Notes: generated by a model from the letters alone, not told the origin. Positions 17,848 to 27,969 are shown, counted from the first letter of the stretch. The stretch is DNA of 64,000 bases from Gilliamella sp. N-G2 (GCF_002142215.1 NZ_NAST01000003.1:1-64000); one strand, 5' to 3'. Numbers and translations are program-made.

Positions 17848-17879
17848 CATAATGTTAACATTAACATGTTAACGTTAAA
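17848..17879. promoter_or_regulatory. cscB promoter -10 with two CscR operators
   Basis: CATAAT with an upstream TGG (17845-17853) is a candidate extended -10. GTTAACATTAAC (17854-17865) and GTTAACGTTAAA (17868-17879) follow immediately, with centres 14 bp apart. Repressor bound here would cover the start of transcription. Confidence 0.65.
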
Positions 17880-17902
17880 CTAACCAATAGAAGAGAATGA
17901 AA

Positions 17903-19147
17903 ATGAATATAGATATGATAAAAAATAAAAATTATTGGTTCTCATCAGGCTATCTTATTACCTTTTATGCTGCATGGTCGCTTTGGTGGTCTTTTTATGC
18001 GATTTGGCTTAAAAGCAAAATTGGATTATCTGGAGAACAACTAGGGGTTGTGTATGCAGCTAATTCGGCTGCAGCCATGTTTTTTATGATCTTTTACGGT
18101 ATCATTCAAGATAAATTACAGATAGGAAAAGCGGTTGTTACTTTTCAAAGTATCATGATGATACTGATTGGCCCTTTTTTGATTTATGTTTATGAACCCC
18201 TATTAAGGCAGGATTTTATATTAGGTGTTTGTATCGGCGCTCCGGTATTAAGTGCGGGCTTTATATCGGGCAGTGCTTTAATTGACTCATTTATCGAGCG
18301 GATAAGTCGTTTATGTAACTTTGAATTTGGACCAGCAAGATTTTGGGGCTCATTTGGCTATGCTGCTGCGACATTTGTTGCCGGTATTTCATTTGGCATT
18401 GATCCACATATTAACTTTTGGCTCGCTTCTGGCGTCGCAGCTATCTATTTCATCATCAATTTATTTTTTAAACCTACACAAAAATTATCGGTAAGCAACA
18501 ACAAACCGCAAATAATAGTACCAAAGCCAAATATTCCAACAATCAGTGAAATATTATCACTTTTTGCTCTTCGTAAATTTTGGCTATTTGTTGTGTTTAT
18601 TATTGGTACTTTCAGTTTTTATACCATTTATGATCAACAGCTATTCCCGAATTTTTACACCAGCTTTTTCGAAAAAGAGGAAACTGGTTATAAAATTTAT
18701 GGTTATTTAAATTCATTCCAAGTTTTTCTTGAAGCAAGTTGTATGATTATAGCACCTTATTTTATTAATAAATTGGGAGCTAAAAAATCACTATTAGTGG
18801 CGGCATTAGTTATGATTTGTCGAATTGGTTTATCAGCAAGCTTAGATAATGTCTACCTAGTCTCTTTGGTCAAACTATTTCATGCAATTGAAATTCCACT
18901 GTTTATTTTAGCTATGTTCAAATATATTGTAGCTAATTTTGATACCAGACTTTCAGCAACACTTTATTTGGTTGGCTTTAATATTTCATCAAATTTAGGG
19001 GTTATTGTGTTGTCAAAACCTGTGGGTAAATTATTTGATAATCATGGTTATTCAACGACTTTTTATATACTAGCTAGTATCGTGCTAATCATTTCATGCA
19101 TCGCAATATTTACGTTAAGTGATAATAAACAAGCAAATAATCAATAA
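17903..19147 (+). CDS. cscB: Sucrose:proton symporter (LacY family)
   Basis: A 414-residue, 12-helix MFS transporter of the oligosaccharide:H+ symporter family. Motifs shared with E. coli CscB are WSLWWS.YAIWLK, FYGI.QDKL, IYVYEPLL, ARFWGSFGYA and PHINFWL. The Met at 17903 is chosen because GAAGAG is 7-8 bases before it; an ATG two codons earlier (17897) would leave no spacing. It brings intact sucrose into the cytoplasm for CscA, an alternative to PTS uptake. It is divergent from cscR and is controlled by two operators. Confidence 0.95.
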   Translation: MNIDMIKNKNYWFSSGYLITFYAAWSLWWSFYAIWLKSKIGLSGEQLGVVYAANSAAAMFFMIFYGIIQDKLQIGKAVVTFQSIMMILIGPFLIYVYEPLLRQDFILGVCIGAPVLSAGFISGSALIDSFIERISRLCNFEFGPARFWGSFGYAAATFVAGISFGIDPHINFWLASGVAAIYFIINLFFKPTQKLSVSNNKPQIIVPKPNIPTISEILSLFALRKFWLFVVFIIGTFSFYTIYDQQLFPNFYTSFFEKEETGYKIYGYLNSFQVFLEASCMIIAPYFINKLGAKKSLLVAALVMICRIGLSASLDNVYLVSLVKLFHAIEIPLFILAMFKYIVANFDTRLSATLYLVGFNISSNLGVIVLSKPVGKLFDNHGYSTTFYILASIVLIISCIAIFTLSDNKQANNQ

Positions 19148-19165
19148 TAACTCAATAATTGAATA

Positions 19166-19192
19166 GAAATGGGAACTGTGGGTTCCCATTTC
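19166..19192 (+). terminator. Hairpin after cscB
   Basis: An 11-bp perfect stem GAAATGGGAAC/GTTCCCATTTC (19166-19176, 19182-19192) lacks a clear T-run. Confidence 0.6.
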
Positions 19193-19295
19193 ACAAATTA
19201 TCATCTGTTTGTCCATTAAAGCTTGCGTCTATCCATTGTTTGCGAAACAATACTAAATATTATGACTAATGTTTAAATCTATATAGGTATTTGGC

Positions 19296-20090
19296 GTGAA
19301 TACAAGCAAAAAAATTGTTAAACCAGCTATGTTGTGGCAAACAATTCGACAAGAAGCATCGAAGCTGGTTGAAAGTGAACCAATGTTAGCGAGTTATTTC
19401 CATGCAACATTACTTAATCATGAAAATCTAGGTAGTGCCTTGAGTTACATTTTAGCCAATAAACTTGCCACCCAAGTTGTACCTGCAATTGAAATCCGCG
19501 AGATAGCCAGACAAGCTTATCAGGCTGATGATAATATTATCCATGCCGCCATTACCGATATTCTAGCTGTGTACGTTCGTGACCCCGCCACGAATTACTA
19601 TTCAACGCCATTGCTCTATTATAAAGGTTTCCTCTCATTACAAGCTTATCGAATTGCACACTGGCTTTGGAAACAAGATCGTAAATCATTAGCAACCTTC
19701 TTACAGAGCCAAATTGCCATTGTTTTTGGTGTTGATATTCATCCGGCAGCCCAAATAGGTTGTGGTGTTATGTTTGACCATGCAACAGGTATTGTCATTG
19801 GTGAAACGGTAGTGATTGAAAATGATGTCTCTATCCTACAATCAGTTACTTTAGGAGGCACCGGTAAAGAGAATGGCGATCGTCATCCGAAAATTCGTGA
19901 AGGCGTCATGATTGGTGCCCATTCGACAATATTAGGGAATATTGAAATTGGCAAAGGCGCTAAAATTGGTGCCGGTTCAGTAGTTCTAGAGCCTGTACCA
20001 GAACATACTACTGTGGCAGGTGTGCCAGCTAAAATCGTTGGTTGTCCTGACTGTGATAAACCAGCATTAAATATGGATCAAGATATCTAA
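19296..20090 (+). CDS. cysE: Serine O-acetyltransferase
   Basis: A 264-residue protein that makes O-acetylserine, the first step of cysteine synthesis. It has the helical SATase N-terminal domain (EPMLASYFHATLLNHENLGSAL region) and the left-handed beta-helix with DIHPAAQIG, FDHATGIVIGE and LGGTGKENGDRHPKI. The start is GTG at 19296 with TAGG 8 bases before; Met12 is an alternative. The tail ends NMDQDI, shorter than in E. coli. The usual feedback-related C-terminal extension with terminal isoleucine is largely absent except for that final Ile. Confidence 0.96.
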   Translation: MNTSKKIVKPAMLWQTIRQEASKLVESEPMLASYFHATLLNHENLGSALSYILANKLATQVVPAIEIREIARQAYQADDNIIHAAITDILAVYVRDPATNYYSTPLLYYKGFLSLQAYRIAHWLWKQDRKSLATFLQSQIAIVFGVDIHPAAQIGCGVMFDHATGIVIGETVVIENDVSILQSVTLGGTGKENGDRHPKIREGVMIGAHSTILGNIEIGKGAKIGAGSVVLEPVPEHTTVAGVPAKIVGCPDCDKPALNMDQDI

Positions 20091-20105
20091 CTGCAAAAAG
20101 AAATG

Positions 20106-20139
20106 TTGTATTCCGTTGCTAACCAGCAACAGAATACAA
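20106..20139. terminator. Hairpin between convergent cysE and mscS
   Basis: The outer stem TTGTATTC/GAATACAA (20106-20113, 20132-20139) encloses an inner stem GTTGCT/AGCAAC. It is a likely shared terminator, although T-runs are poor. Confidence 0.5.
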
Positions 20140-20149
20140 TAATTGAATA

Positions 20150-20986
20150 TTATGATTGAGAGTTTACATTTACATCCATAGTTGGATATGGAATGTTGAT
20201 ACCATTTTCAGTTAAGCCATTTTTAATATTTTCAAGCAGTTCAGCCTTTACTGGCCCATAATTGGCATTGAGAGTCCAAACTAAAACATTAAAATTCATC
20301 GATGAAGCATCCAATAAATCCAAACGAATAATTGTATCTTTACTGGTTAAGATATTATTTGTTTTATTCACTGCTTGATTTAGAACTTGATAAACCTTTT
20401 GAATATCTGAATCATAACCAACATTAACGACTAAATCTAAACGTCTTTCCGGCAAACGGGTATAGTTAATAATATTGGCACTAACTACTTGTCCATTTGG
20501 AATAACAACAACTTCATTAGTTGGTGTAATGATAGTTGTTGAAAAGATTTGAATAGAATCAATCACCCCTCTTTGGTTATTAATAACCACTGTTTCACCG
20601 ACTTTAAAAGGACGAAAAATAATTAAAATCACGCCAGCAGCAAAATTTGACAAAGATCCTTGTAAGGCTAAACCAACAGCTAAACCGGCGGCACCAATCA
20701 CAGCAACAATTGATGCTGTTTGGACACCAAGTTGTCCCAATACAGCAACGAAAGTCATCACTATAATGGCGTAATAGGATAAAGAGCTGACAAATTTAAC
20801 TACGGTTGGATCAACATGACGATTGGTTAATATTCTTCTTAATTGGCGAGCAACAAATTTAGCAATGGTTCGGCCAATAAGAAAAATAAGAATAGCAAAA
20901 CAAAAATGCGCTACATAACTTAATACTACCCCATCATATTTTTCTATAAAGAATAGAATTTGATTGGTTATATTTTCAAAATTCAT
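20150..20986 (-). CDS. mscS: Small-conductance mechanosensitive channel
   Basis: A 278-residue protein. TM1 is at about residues 22-45 and TM2 at about 65-85. The pore helix TM3 carries the Gly/Ala-rich pattern GAAGLAVGLALQGSLSNFAAGV. The cytoplasmic beta domain reads GETVVINNQRGVIDSI and VVIPNGQV. It opens under hypo-osmotic tension to release solutes. GAGGA lies 7 bases before the ATG. Monocistronic. Confidence 0.96.
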   Translation of the reverse strand: MNFENITNQILFFIEKYDGVVLSYVAHFCFAILIFLIGRTIAKFVARQLRRILTNRHVDPTVVKFVSSLSYYAIIVMTFVAVLGQLGVQTASIVAVIGAAGLAVGLALQGSLSNFAAGVILIIFRPFKVGETVVINNQRGVIDSIQIFSTTIITPTNEVVVIPNGQVVSANIINYTRLPERRLDLVVNVGYDSDIQKVYQVLNQAVNKTNNILTSKDTIIRLDLLDASSMNFNVLVWTLNANYGPVKAELLENIKNGLTENGINIPYPTMDVNVNSQS

Positions 20987-21046
20987 GAAATTATCCTCTA
21001 TAATAATAACAGAAATAGTTAGAACGATAATTGTTAGTGAGTCGAA

Positions 21047-21634
21047 TTAAACTAACTGTTTTGCTAATAAAGCCCAACGGGTTTCAAAGTTTGTTGTGGG
21101 TAAATACTTAAAACCTGAACGAGAATAACGTGCCATCATTCCTTCACAAAATGCAAGTAACTGACCAGCCAAAATACGTTCATCAGTGGTAAAAGCGATA
21201 CCTTCACGAATTTTTCTTTCTCGTATGACTTGCTTTATCTGGGTTTCGATTCGTTCAAATAATTGACTAATTCGATCTTGCAATTGCTCTTGCTCAAACA
21301 TTAATGCATGCCCAGTCATGATACGAGTCAAACCTGGGTTCTTTTCAGAAAAACCAAGTATTAAGGCTAAAATAAGTTGCAGTCGAACAAAGGTATTCGG
21401 TTCATCTTGCATAATAACATTAATACGAGAAAGCAAAATATCTTCAATATAAACAATTAAGCTCTCAAACATTTTCGTCTTGCTGGGAAAATGTCGATAC
21501 AATGCAGCTTCAGAAACACCAACTGTTGCAGCTAATTTAGCCGTTGTGATTCGTTGCGTACCTTCATTAGATTCAAGCATAGTTGCCAATGCTTGGAGTA
21601 TATCTTCTTTACGATTTTTATTTTTGCTACTCAC
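21047..21634 (-). CDS. slmA: Nucleoid occlusion factor SlmA
   Basis: A 195-residue TetR-family protein. The HTH is at about residues 27-55 ([21 protein letters not shown]), and the conserved [19 protein letters not shown] leaves no doubt of the family. SlmA binds DNA sites and FtsZ to block septum formation over the nucleoid. The start codon is GTG, two bases after the dut stop, so translation is coupled. Gene order coaBC-dut-slmA is as in enterics. Confidence 0.97.
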   Translation of the reverse strand: MSSKNKNRKEDILQALATMLESNEGTQRITTAKLAATVGVSEAALYRHFPSKTKMFESLIVYIEDILLSRINVIMQDEPNTFVRLQLILALILGFSEKNPGLTRIMTGHALMFEQEQLQDRISQLFERIETQIKQVIRERKIREGIAFTTDERILAGQLLAFCEGMMARYSRSGFKYLPTTNFETRWALLAKQLV

Positions 21635-21636
21635 GA

Positions 21637-22098
21637 TTATTTCTTACCTGAATGCCCAAATCCACCTTCACCGCGTGTTGATTCAACAAAATCATCAACA
21701 ATATTAAATTCAGCTTGCACGACTGGCACAATAATTAATTGCGCAATTCTATCGCCCGGTTCAATAACAAATGGAGTTTGGCTTCGATTCCAAACTGGCA
21801 CAAATAATTGACCTTGATAATCAGAATCAATTAAACCAACTAAATTACCAAGAACAATACCATTTTTTGAACCAAGTCCTGAACGAGGTAACACTAATGC
21901 AGCTAAGCTAGGATCAGCAATATGCATAGATAAACCAGTTGGAGTTAAAATCGTTTCGCCTGGTTTGATTTCGGTAGTTTTATCAAACATTGCTCTTAAA
22001 TCGATACCTGCTGAACCTTCGGTTGCATAAGTTGGCAGTGGAAACTCATTACCTAAACGTTTATCTAATACTTTAATATCAATTTTTCTTTTCATCAT
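21637..22098 (-). CDS. dut: dUTP diphosphatase
   Basis: A 153-residue trimeric dUTPase with all five motifs: [35 protein letters not shown] and the C-terminal arm [10 protein letters not shown]. It hydrolyses dUTP to dUMP, preventing uracil in DNA and feeding dTMP synthesis. It overlaps the end of coaBC by 20 bases and is followed by slmA after 2 bases. Confidence 0.98.
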   Translation of the reverse strand: MMKRKIDIKVLDKRLGNEFPLPTYATEGSAGIDLRAMFDKTTEIKPGETILTPTGLSMHIADPSLAALVLPRSGLGSKNGIVLGNLVGLIDSDYQGQLFVPVWNRSQTPFVIEPGDRIAQLIIVPVVQAEFNIVDDFVESTRGEGGFGHSGKK

Positions 22099-23305
22099 GA
22101 CTCGCTTTATATCGTGTTATAACTGCTTGAAGTAACTGTTTTGCTAATTGTTGTTTACTGCTTAATGGTAACGTTTGTTCGCCATTTCGCCAATAAAGGG
22201 TTAATGCATTTTGATCAGAGTTAAAACCTATATTATGGTCTGATACATCATTAGCACAAATCAAATCTAAATTTTTTGTAGTTAATTTTTTAAGGGCATA
22301 GGTCTTTACATCATTCGTTTCAGCGGCAAAACCAACGACAAATGGACGGTGTTCTTTTAATCCAGCAATACTGGCAACAATATCCGGATTTTTAACTAAT
22401 TTAATCACAAGTTCATTGCTATCATCAGTTTTTTTAATTTTATTTTTAGCAATAGTCTCTGCTCGATAATCGGCAACAGCCGCACAAGAGATAAAAATCG
22501 CAGATTTTTCTGCCAAAACCAATGCTTCATCATACATCTGTTTAGCACTTTTTACATTAATGCGATTAACATTATTAGGTGTTGTTAAATTAACGGGACC
22601 ACTAATTAAGTTTACTGTTGCCCCCATTTCGGCTGCCGCTTTTGCAATGGCAAAACCCATTTTACCAGAACTATAATTACTGATATAACGGACTGGATCA
22701 AGCTCTTCAATGGTAGGACCAGCTGTGATGGTAATGGTGGTTCCAGCTAGTTCAGAATTAGCTAAAAAATAGTTATTAATATTTTCAACGATAGTTGTCG
22801 GTTCAACCATGCGGCCAGGACCAATGTCACCACACGCTTGAAAACCATCATCTGGACCTAAAACTAATGTATTGCGTGATTCTAATGTCGCTAAATTTTG
22901 CTGCGTTGCGGCAGCTTTATACATCTGTTGATTCATCGCTGGTGCGATGATAATTTTGGCTGGCGTTGCAAGACAAATCGTCGATAGCAGGTCATCGGCA
23001 ATACCATTTGCCATTTTAGCAATGATATTCGCTGTAGCCGGAGCAATTAATACTAAATCAGCCCATTTAGCTAATTCAATATGGCTCATTGAAAGTTCAG
23101 CAGCAGGATCGAATAACTCTTTTGAAACTGCATTACCAGACACCGCTTGTAAAGTCATTGGTGCGACAAAATGGCTAGCGGACTCAGTCAACACAACTCG
23201 TACTTGTGCACCAGCCTTTTTTAAATGGCGGACAAGATCTGGACATTTATAAGCAGCAATGCCACCCGTTATGCCTAATAAAATATTTTTACCAGATAAG
23301 CTCAT
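22079..23305 (-). CDS. coaBC: Bifunctional phosphopantothenoylcysteine synthetase/decarboxylase
   Basis: A 408-residue fusion. The N-terminal flavodoxin-like CoaC decarboxylase (about 1-190) has [10 protein letters not shown], the active-site His in [13 protein letters not shown], the substrate-recognition clamp PAMNQQMY and [10 protein letters not shown]. The C-terminal CoaB synthetase (about 191-408) has [18 protein letters not shown] and the KKTDD/VKNPDI region. It makes 4'-phosphopantetheine for coenzyme A. It heads the coaBC-dut-slmA set, 53 bases after recN. Confidence 0.97.
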   Translation of the reverse strand: MSLSGKNILLGITGGIAAYKCPDLVRHLKKAGAQVRVVLTESASHFVAPMTLQAVSGNAVSKELFDPAAELSMSHIELAKWADLVLIAPATANIIAKMANGIADDLLSTICLATPAKIIIAPAMNQQMYKAAATQQNLATLESRNTLVLGPDDGFQACGDIGPGRMVEPTTIVENINNYFLANSELAGTTITITAGPTIEELDPVRYISNYSSGKMGFAIAKAAAEMGATVNLISGPVNLTTPNNVNRINVKSAKQMYDEALVLAEKSAIFISCAAVADYRAETIAKNKIKKTDDSNELVIKLVKNPDIVASIAGLKEHRPFVVGFAAETNDVKTYALKKLTTKNLDLICANDVSDHNIGFNSDQNALTLYWRNGEQTLPLSSKQQLAKQLLQAVITRYKASHDEKKN

Positions 23306-23358
23306 AATTCTAGCTATCCTCAGTCCAAAATTAAAGTCGTTATATTACCATAATTAAA

Positions 23359-25020
23359 TTAGATAATAAGTAACTCTTTCGCATTGGCTAATGTCGCATC
23401 TGTAATTTTATCGCCGCCCAATAACCTAGCTAACTCATTTAAGCGACCATTTTTATCTAATCTTTGCATATCAGTCGCTGTCTGTTTGCCATTTGTTTGT
23501 TTACTTACAAAGTAATGTTGATTAGCTTGACCAGCTACTTGTGGCAAATGTGTCACAGTAATAACTTGAGTTGATTCACCAAGTTGTCTTAATAACTGTC
23601 CCACTTTAGCGGCAGTAGGTCCGCTAATACCAACATCAATTTCATCAAAAATCAGTGCCGGTGTATCCATTTTTTGTGCTGTTAAAACTTGTATAGCCAA
23701 AGCAATACGAGATAATTCACCGCCAGATGCGACTTTAGCTAAAGGTTGTGCAATTTGTCCTGCATTGGTACTAACTAAAAAGGACACCTGATCTGCACCA
23801 TCTTCATTTAAGCGGTTTTCATCGAATGTTATATCAATACTGAAATCACCATTTGGCATAGATAGTTCATGCATAGTAGCCGATACTTTTTTAGCTAGTG
23901 TTTTGCTAGCTGTTAAGCGTTTTTGGTGTAATTTAGTTGCTAATTCTACAGCAATTTGTTGATATTTTTTGATCTGCTCTTTTAATTGCTCACCTTGTTC
24001 ATCTTGCTGATTAATCTGTTTAAATTCATTAAGTAAACTCTGATGTAATTCAGGTAACGCTTCCGGTGACACATGGTGCTTACGTGCCAAAGCAATCTGT
24101 TTTGATAAGCGTTGTTCAAGTTGCATAACTCTTGCCGGATCCAACTCTAAACTTTCACTATAATGACGTAATTCATAGCAAGCTTCTTTAATTTGGATAG
24201 TGGCTTCTTCTAGCATTGCCGAAACATTATTTAAGGATGGATCTAATGCAGCTAAATCATTAATAATATGTTTAACACTATTAAGCATATTACTTACATT
24301 GTACTCATCAGCTTCGTCGAGTAACATCATCGATTGTTGACTAAGGTTAATTAGCTGTTCACTATTGGCTAACTTCTTATATTCCTCATCAATTTGTTGA
24401 TATTCTCCTTCAATCGGCGAAAATTCATTTAATTCTTTTAACTGATATTGCAATAATTGAACATGTGCATCACGTTCTTGTTTTGAGGATTGATATTGTT
24501 GATAAGCTTGGCTAGCCGTTTTCCATTGCTTATAGGCCTGTTGCATTTGCGATAATAAGTTTGGTTCATGCATATAGTGATTAAGTAATATTTGTTGATA
24601 ATCACTTTTTAACAAACGCTGATGTTCATGTTGGCCATGAATTTGAATTAGCATTTGTCCTAAATCTTTTAATTGTGAAATTGGTACAGCTCGCCCATTA
24701 ATAAATGCTTTAGAACGCCCATCTTGATTGATAACTCGTCGTAAAATACAGTCATTGCCTTCATCAAGTTGATTTTCAGTTAACCATGCATATGCTGCTG
24801 GCGTATCATCAAGTACGAAACTAGCTGAAATATCTACTCGTTCCGCACCATTACGAATGGCTGAGGCATCAGAACGATTACCTAAACATAGCCCTAAGGC
24901 ATCAATCGCAATCGATTTACCGGCCCCTGTTTCCCCTGTAATTGCGGTCATCCCTGTTGTAAAATCAACTAACAACTGATCGACAATAGCAAAATTATTA
25001 ATAGTAAGTTGAGTTATCAT
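23359..25020 (-). CDS. recN: DNA repair protein RecN
   Basis: A 553-residue SMC-like ATPase that acts in double-strand-break repair. Walker A is GETGAGKS (about residue 30). A long coiled-coil middle (about 170-370) follows, then the ABC signature [14 protein letters not shown] and Walker [14 protein letters not shown]. An SOS box lies 60 bases upstream. It is placed before coaBC, unlike E. coli where it follows nadK. Confidence 0.98.
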   Translation of the reverse strand: MITQLTINNFAIVDQLLVDFTTGMTAITGETGAGKSIAIDALGLCLGNRSDASAIRNGAERVDISASFVLDDTPAAYAWLTENQLDEGNDCILRRVINQDGRSKAFINGRAVPISQLKDLGQMLIQIHGQHEHQRLLKSDYQQILLNHYMHEPNLLSQMQQAYKQWKTASQAYQQYQSSKQERDAHVQLLQYQLKELNEFSPIEGEYQQIDEEYKKLANSEQLINLSQQSMMLLDEADEYNVSNMLNSVKHIINDLAALDPSLNNVSAMLEEATIQIKEACYELRHYSESLELDPARVMQLEQRLSKQIALARKHHVSPEALPELHQSLLNEFKQINQQDEQGEQLKEQIKKYQQIAVELATKLHQKRLTASKTLAKKVSATMHELSMPNGDFSIDITFDENRLNEDGADQVSFLVSTNAGQIAQPLAKVASGGELSRIALAIQVLTAQKMDTPALIFDEIDVGISGPTAAKVGQLLRQLGESTQVITVTHLPQVAGQANQHYFVSKQTNGKQTATDMQRLDKNGRLNELARLLGGDKITDATLANAKELLII

Positions 25021-25079
25021 AATAATTAAATAAACACATGCAACTGATTAAAATTAGTACGAGTATATCAACAAAAACA

Positions 25080-25095
25080 CTGTAAATAAATACAG
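25080..25095. promoter_or_regulatory. LexA (SOS) box before recN
   Basis: CTGT-AAATAAAT-ACAG is an exact match to the enteric LexA consensus CTGT-N8-ACAG. It is 60 bases upstream of the recN start, the expected position for an SOS gene. Confidence 0.85.
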
Positions 25096-25230
25096 CTTTT
25101 TAAATAAAATTACAATTTAATTTTATTATTTTAACTAGAATTACGTTGCTATCTAGATTTTACCTTGCTTGCAAAACTGATCTTTTGCTTAATAATTAAG
25201 CAGATAGATAAAAGGGAGTCATCAATTGAT

Positions 25231-25269
25231 AAAAAAATAAACCATTGATAACAACTGAATCAATGGTTT
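25231..25269 (-). terminator. Terminator after mntH
   Basis: A 10-bp stem AAACCATTGA/TCAATGGTTT (25239-25248, 25260-25269) is followed, reading the minus strand, by a run of Ts opposite the A-run at 25231-25237. Confidence 0.8.
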
Positions 25270-25311
25270 TAATCAATCATTAGTTTATAAATAAGTTGAT
25301 ATTATAGTTAG

Positions 25312-26664
25312 TTAATATAATGAACTAATCACTTCATAAATTAGTTGTAAATTTAATATCACCAGCGAAATAGTCGCGACCCAACCTAAAATAATAGTTA
25401 ACTTACTGTTAACAAACTCCTGCATAATTTTTTTATTTGAAGTGACTAAAATTAAAGGCACCATGGATATCGGTAAAGCAATGCTTAAAAATACTTGGGT
25501 ATAAACGAGTAAATTCTCGACAATATTTTCTCTATCTCCCCAAATATAAATGCATAAAATAACCGGAACAACTGCCAATCCACGACTAAGTATTCGTCTT
25601 GCCCACAGAGGAATCGATAAATTGATAAATCCCTCCATAACAATTTGCCCTGTCAATGTACCAGTAATTGTTGCATTTTGACCAGATGCTAGTAATGCAA
25701 CAGCAAATAAAGTAGCCATAACTGAACTCGCTACTGGTCCCACCATGTGTGGGTCTTTCAAAGCATCATAAAGTTGGGTGAATCGCCCCAATTCATCAGG
25801 ATTATTGCCATAAAAGAGCGATGCACCAAGAATTAATAATAAACAATTTATAATAAATGAAAATGACAACTGTATATTGGAATCAATAGTTGCATATCTG
25901 ATCGCATCTTTTAAGCTAGTTTTATTTTTTCTATCATATTTTCGAGTTTGGACAATAGATGAGTGAAGATATAAATTATGTGGCATAACTGTCGCACCAA
26001 CAATGCCCAGAGCTATGACTAACGCCGAATCATGCCCTTTAATTGAGGCAGTAAAAATATCTGACCGAGGAATAAAACCATTTATAATGTCGCTAAATTC
26101 TGGAGATGCTCTTAAAACCTCATAAGCGAAGATAATAAATATTGTCGCAATTAAACAAAAAACGATAGCTTCTATTTTTCTAAAACCAAAACGCATTAGA
26201 ATTAACAAAATAACCACATCAAATACCGTTAATAAAACACCAATTAATAATGGAATATCAAATAATAGGTTTAAGGCAACAGCACTACCAATTACTTCAG
26301 CAATTTCTGTGGCAATAATAGCTAATTCAGTGGATATCCATAAACAAAAAGCTATTTTTCTACCAACCATCGATTTAGTTGCTTGTGCAAGATCCATGCC
26401 TGTAACGATACCTATTTTTACACACATCGCTTGTAACAACATGGCTATCAGGCTAGAAATTAATATTACTGATAGTAGTAAATAACTATAAAGAGCCCCA
26501 CCTTGAATTGAGGTTATCCAATTACCAGGATCCATATAACCAACAGCAACTAAAGCCCCTGGTCCAGAAAAAGCCCACAGTTTGCGAAAAAAACCAGCAT
26601 TGGGATTGGGAATATGAACAGTATTATTAATCTCTTCAAGACTTACTGTAGATATTTTTAACAT
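25312..26664 (-). CDS. mntH: Nramp-type manganese/iron transporter
   Basis: A 450-residue proton-coupled divalent-metal importer. The two metal-binding helices are recognisable: TM1 GYMDPGNW (the DPGN motif) and TM6 GATVMPHNLYLHS (the MPHN motif), with GQNATITGTLTGQIVMEG downstream. Eleven to twelve membrane helices are visible. A near-perfect Fur box stands before it; no MntR site was recognised. It is divergent from the YagU-like gene. Its N-terminus (about 20 residues before NPNAG) is typical in size. Confidence 0.96.
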   Translation of the reverse strand: MLKISTVSLEEINNTVHIPNPNAGFFRKLWAFSGPGALVAVGYMDPGNWITSIQGGALYSYLLLSVILISSLIAMLLQAMCVKIGIVTGMDLAQATKSMVGRKIAFCLWISTELAIIATEIAEVIGSAVALNLLFDIPLLIGVLLTVFDVVILLILMRFGFRKIEAIVFCLIATIFIIFAYEVLRASPEFSDIINGFIPRSDIFTASIKGHDSALVIALGIVGATVMPHNLYLHSSIVQTRKYDRKNKTSLKDAIRYATIDSNIQLSFSFIINCLLLILGASLFYGNNPDELGRFTQLYDALKDPHMVGPVASSVMATLFAVALLASGQNATITGTLTGQIVMEGFINLSIPLWARRILSRGLAVVPVILCIYIWGDRENIVENLLVYTQVFLSIALPISMVPLILVTSNKKIMQEFVNSKLTIILGWVATISLVILNLQLIYEVISSLY

Positions 26665-26702
26665 AATTAAAACCTCTAAATGGATATATCGGCATTATAT
26701 AT

Positions 26703-26727
26703 GATAATGATAATGAGAATCATTATC
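26703..26727. promoter_or_regulatory. Fur box before mntH
   Basis: The 19-mer at 26709-26727 (GATAATGAGAATCATTATC) differs from the Fur consensus at one base. A further GATAAT at 26703 gives an overlapping repeat. It lies 39 bases before the mntH start. Confidence 0.85.
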
Positions 26728-26921
26728 AATTAATAACTACTCATTTGCGGTTCTTTTTAAAAATTATGATGATAATATGTATTATTTACATTTAAACGAG
26801 TATATTATTTGTTCAAGATTAGTTTATATAGGTATGGCTATACCTATTATGACTGATTAAAGATACAGAAGTCCATCCCAAATCGTTATCACAAAACTAA
26901 ACAATATCGTTTTAGGTAACC

Positions 26922-26941
26922 GATTATTTTATAAAATAATC
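26922..26941. repeat. 20-bp perfect palindrome upstream of the YagU-like gene
   Basis: GATTATTTTATAAAATAATC reads the same on both strands. It has no loop and no T-run, so it looks more like a dimer-binding operator than a terminator. It lies 86 bases before the gene. The binding protein is unknown. Confidence 0.45.
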
Positions 26942-27026
26942 AGCAGTGTTAAGTAGCAGTAAATTGATCTAAATTATTGTGTATTCTCGTTTGAAAATCT
27001 ATTAAATATAGTAAGGAATAAGTCAC

Positions 27027-27578
27027 ATGTTTGGAAATAAAACAAATCGTCAAATTATCATCTGGACAACAATTATTGGTGGTTTTATAAGTTCATTAGT
27101 AAAGTGGGGATCTGAAGTTAATATGCCTCCTCGAGTTCCTGGTGAAATTTCACCACCAGCGGCACATATTGATGCTTGGCTTGGTTGGTTAAACATCAAT
27201 TCTCACTCGCTTGATTATATTTATCAAGGAACCAATGTTTTGGGTGCAGTCACTCTTTATCACTGGTTATTCAGTTTCGCTTTTGCTTTTGTTTATGTAT
27301 TTATTGCTTATTTTTGGAATAAAATCCGACTTTGGTACGGGGCATTTTATGGGCTAATTATTACTGTTGTCATGCACGGGTTTTTAATTCCTTTATTAGG
27401 TTTCCGCCATCCTGCTTACGCACCAGAAGGAACAATTGGTTGGTTGTGGAATTTAAATGGCTATGAATTATGGAGTGAAATTTTAGGCCATATTTATTGG
27501 GGTGTTTCTATCGAGATCTGTATGATTGCAGTACTTGCGCACTTTTCCAGACCAATCCGAGGCGAATGGCGAAAATAA
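27027..27578 (+). CDS. YagU-family inner-membrane protein
   Basis: A 183-residue membrane protein of the YagU/DUF1440 family. The order of motifs follows E. coli YagU: FISSLVKWGSEVNMPPR near the start, HWLFSFAFAFVYV, IRLWYGAFYG, HGFLIPLLGF and WSEILGHIYWGVSIE. About four membrane helices are present. E. coli YagU has been linked to acid resistance, but its molecular activity is not known. It is monocistronic, ending in a GC-rich hairpin. Confidence 0.85.
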   Translation: MFGNKTNRQIIIWTTIIGGFISSLVKWGSEVNMPPRVPGEISPPAAHIDAWLGWLNINSHSLDYIYQGTNVLGAVTLYHWLFSFAFAFVYVFIAYFWNKIRLWYGAFYGLIITVVMHGFLIPLLGFRHPAYAPEGTIGWLWNLNGYELWSEILGHIYWGVSIEICMIAVLAHFSRPIRGEWRK

Positions 27579-27589
27579 ATGTTGTTTAC

Positions 27590-27625
27590 TCCCCCCTTCT
27601 ATCTCGATCAAGATAGGAGGGTTTG
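27590..27625 (+). terminator. Terminator after the YagU-like gene
   Basis: An imperfect stem of about 10 bp (CCTTCTATCT with AGATAGGAGG) and GGGTTTGG follow the stop by some 15 bases. Confidence 0.55.
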
Positions 27626-27735
27626 GAATCTTAATTATATAAATTAATTATTAATCATTTTTGTAAAATATTTAGATTAATCTTCTCTACTCTTTCCACT
27701 TTTATATCACTAAGTTGTCGCTCAAGTCGTTTTGA

Positions 27736-27969
27736 TTAACGAGATTTCTTTGTTTTTTTCACCATGAAATTATTTACCGGAATAAAAATAATAACCGCAG
27801 ACAATAAGCCAACCGGAAAATAATCAAACCAATGTTTACGTGACTTAAATAGGTAATACAGAATATTGACATTACAGTTAAAAAAGAAAAAAACTATAAT
27901 AAAAAAGTTCAGAATCGACTGACCAGTCATAACAACACTATGGTCATTACCTAATGATGGACAGATCAA
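27736..27969 (-). CDS. Small putative membrane protein, possibly truncated
   Basis: A frame of 77 residues from a TTG codon, with two hydrophobic stretches (ILNFFIIVFFFF and PVGLLSAVIIFIPV) and a basic tail (KKTKKS). The frame stays open 57 bases further upstream, to about 28026, adding a third hydrophobic stretch (IILCLIYFI), but no ATG or GTG is found there. This suggests a start lost by decay or a non-standard start. I do not recognise the family. Neighbours (YagU-like, metE) give no clue. Confidence 0.35.
   Translation of the reverse strand: MICPSLGNDHSVVMTGQSILNFFIIVFFFFNCNVNILYYLFKSRKHWFDYFPVGLLSAVIIFIPVNNFMVKKTKKSR

Larger units (their letters stand above)
26665..27026. other. Divergent region mntH / YagU-like gene
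   Basis: This region contains the Fur box (26703-26727) near mntH and a perfect 20-bp palindrome (26922-26941) on the YagU side, both listed separately. The rest is AT-rich with no ORF. Confidence 0.6.
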
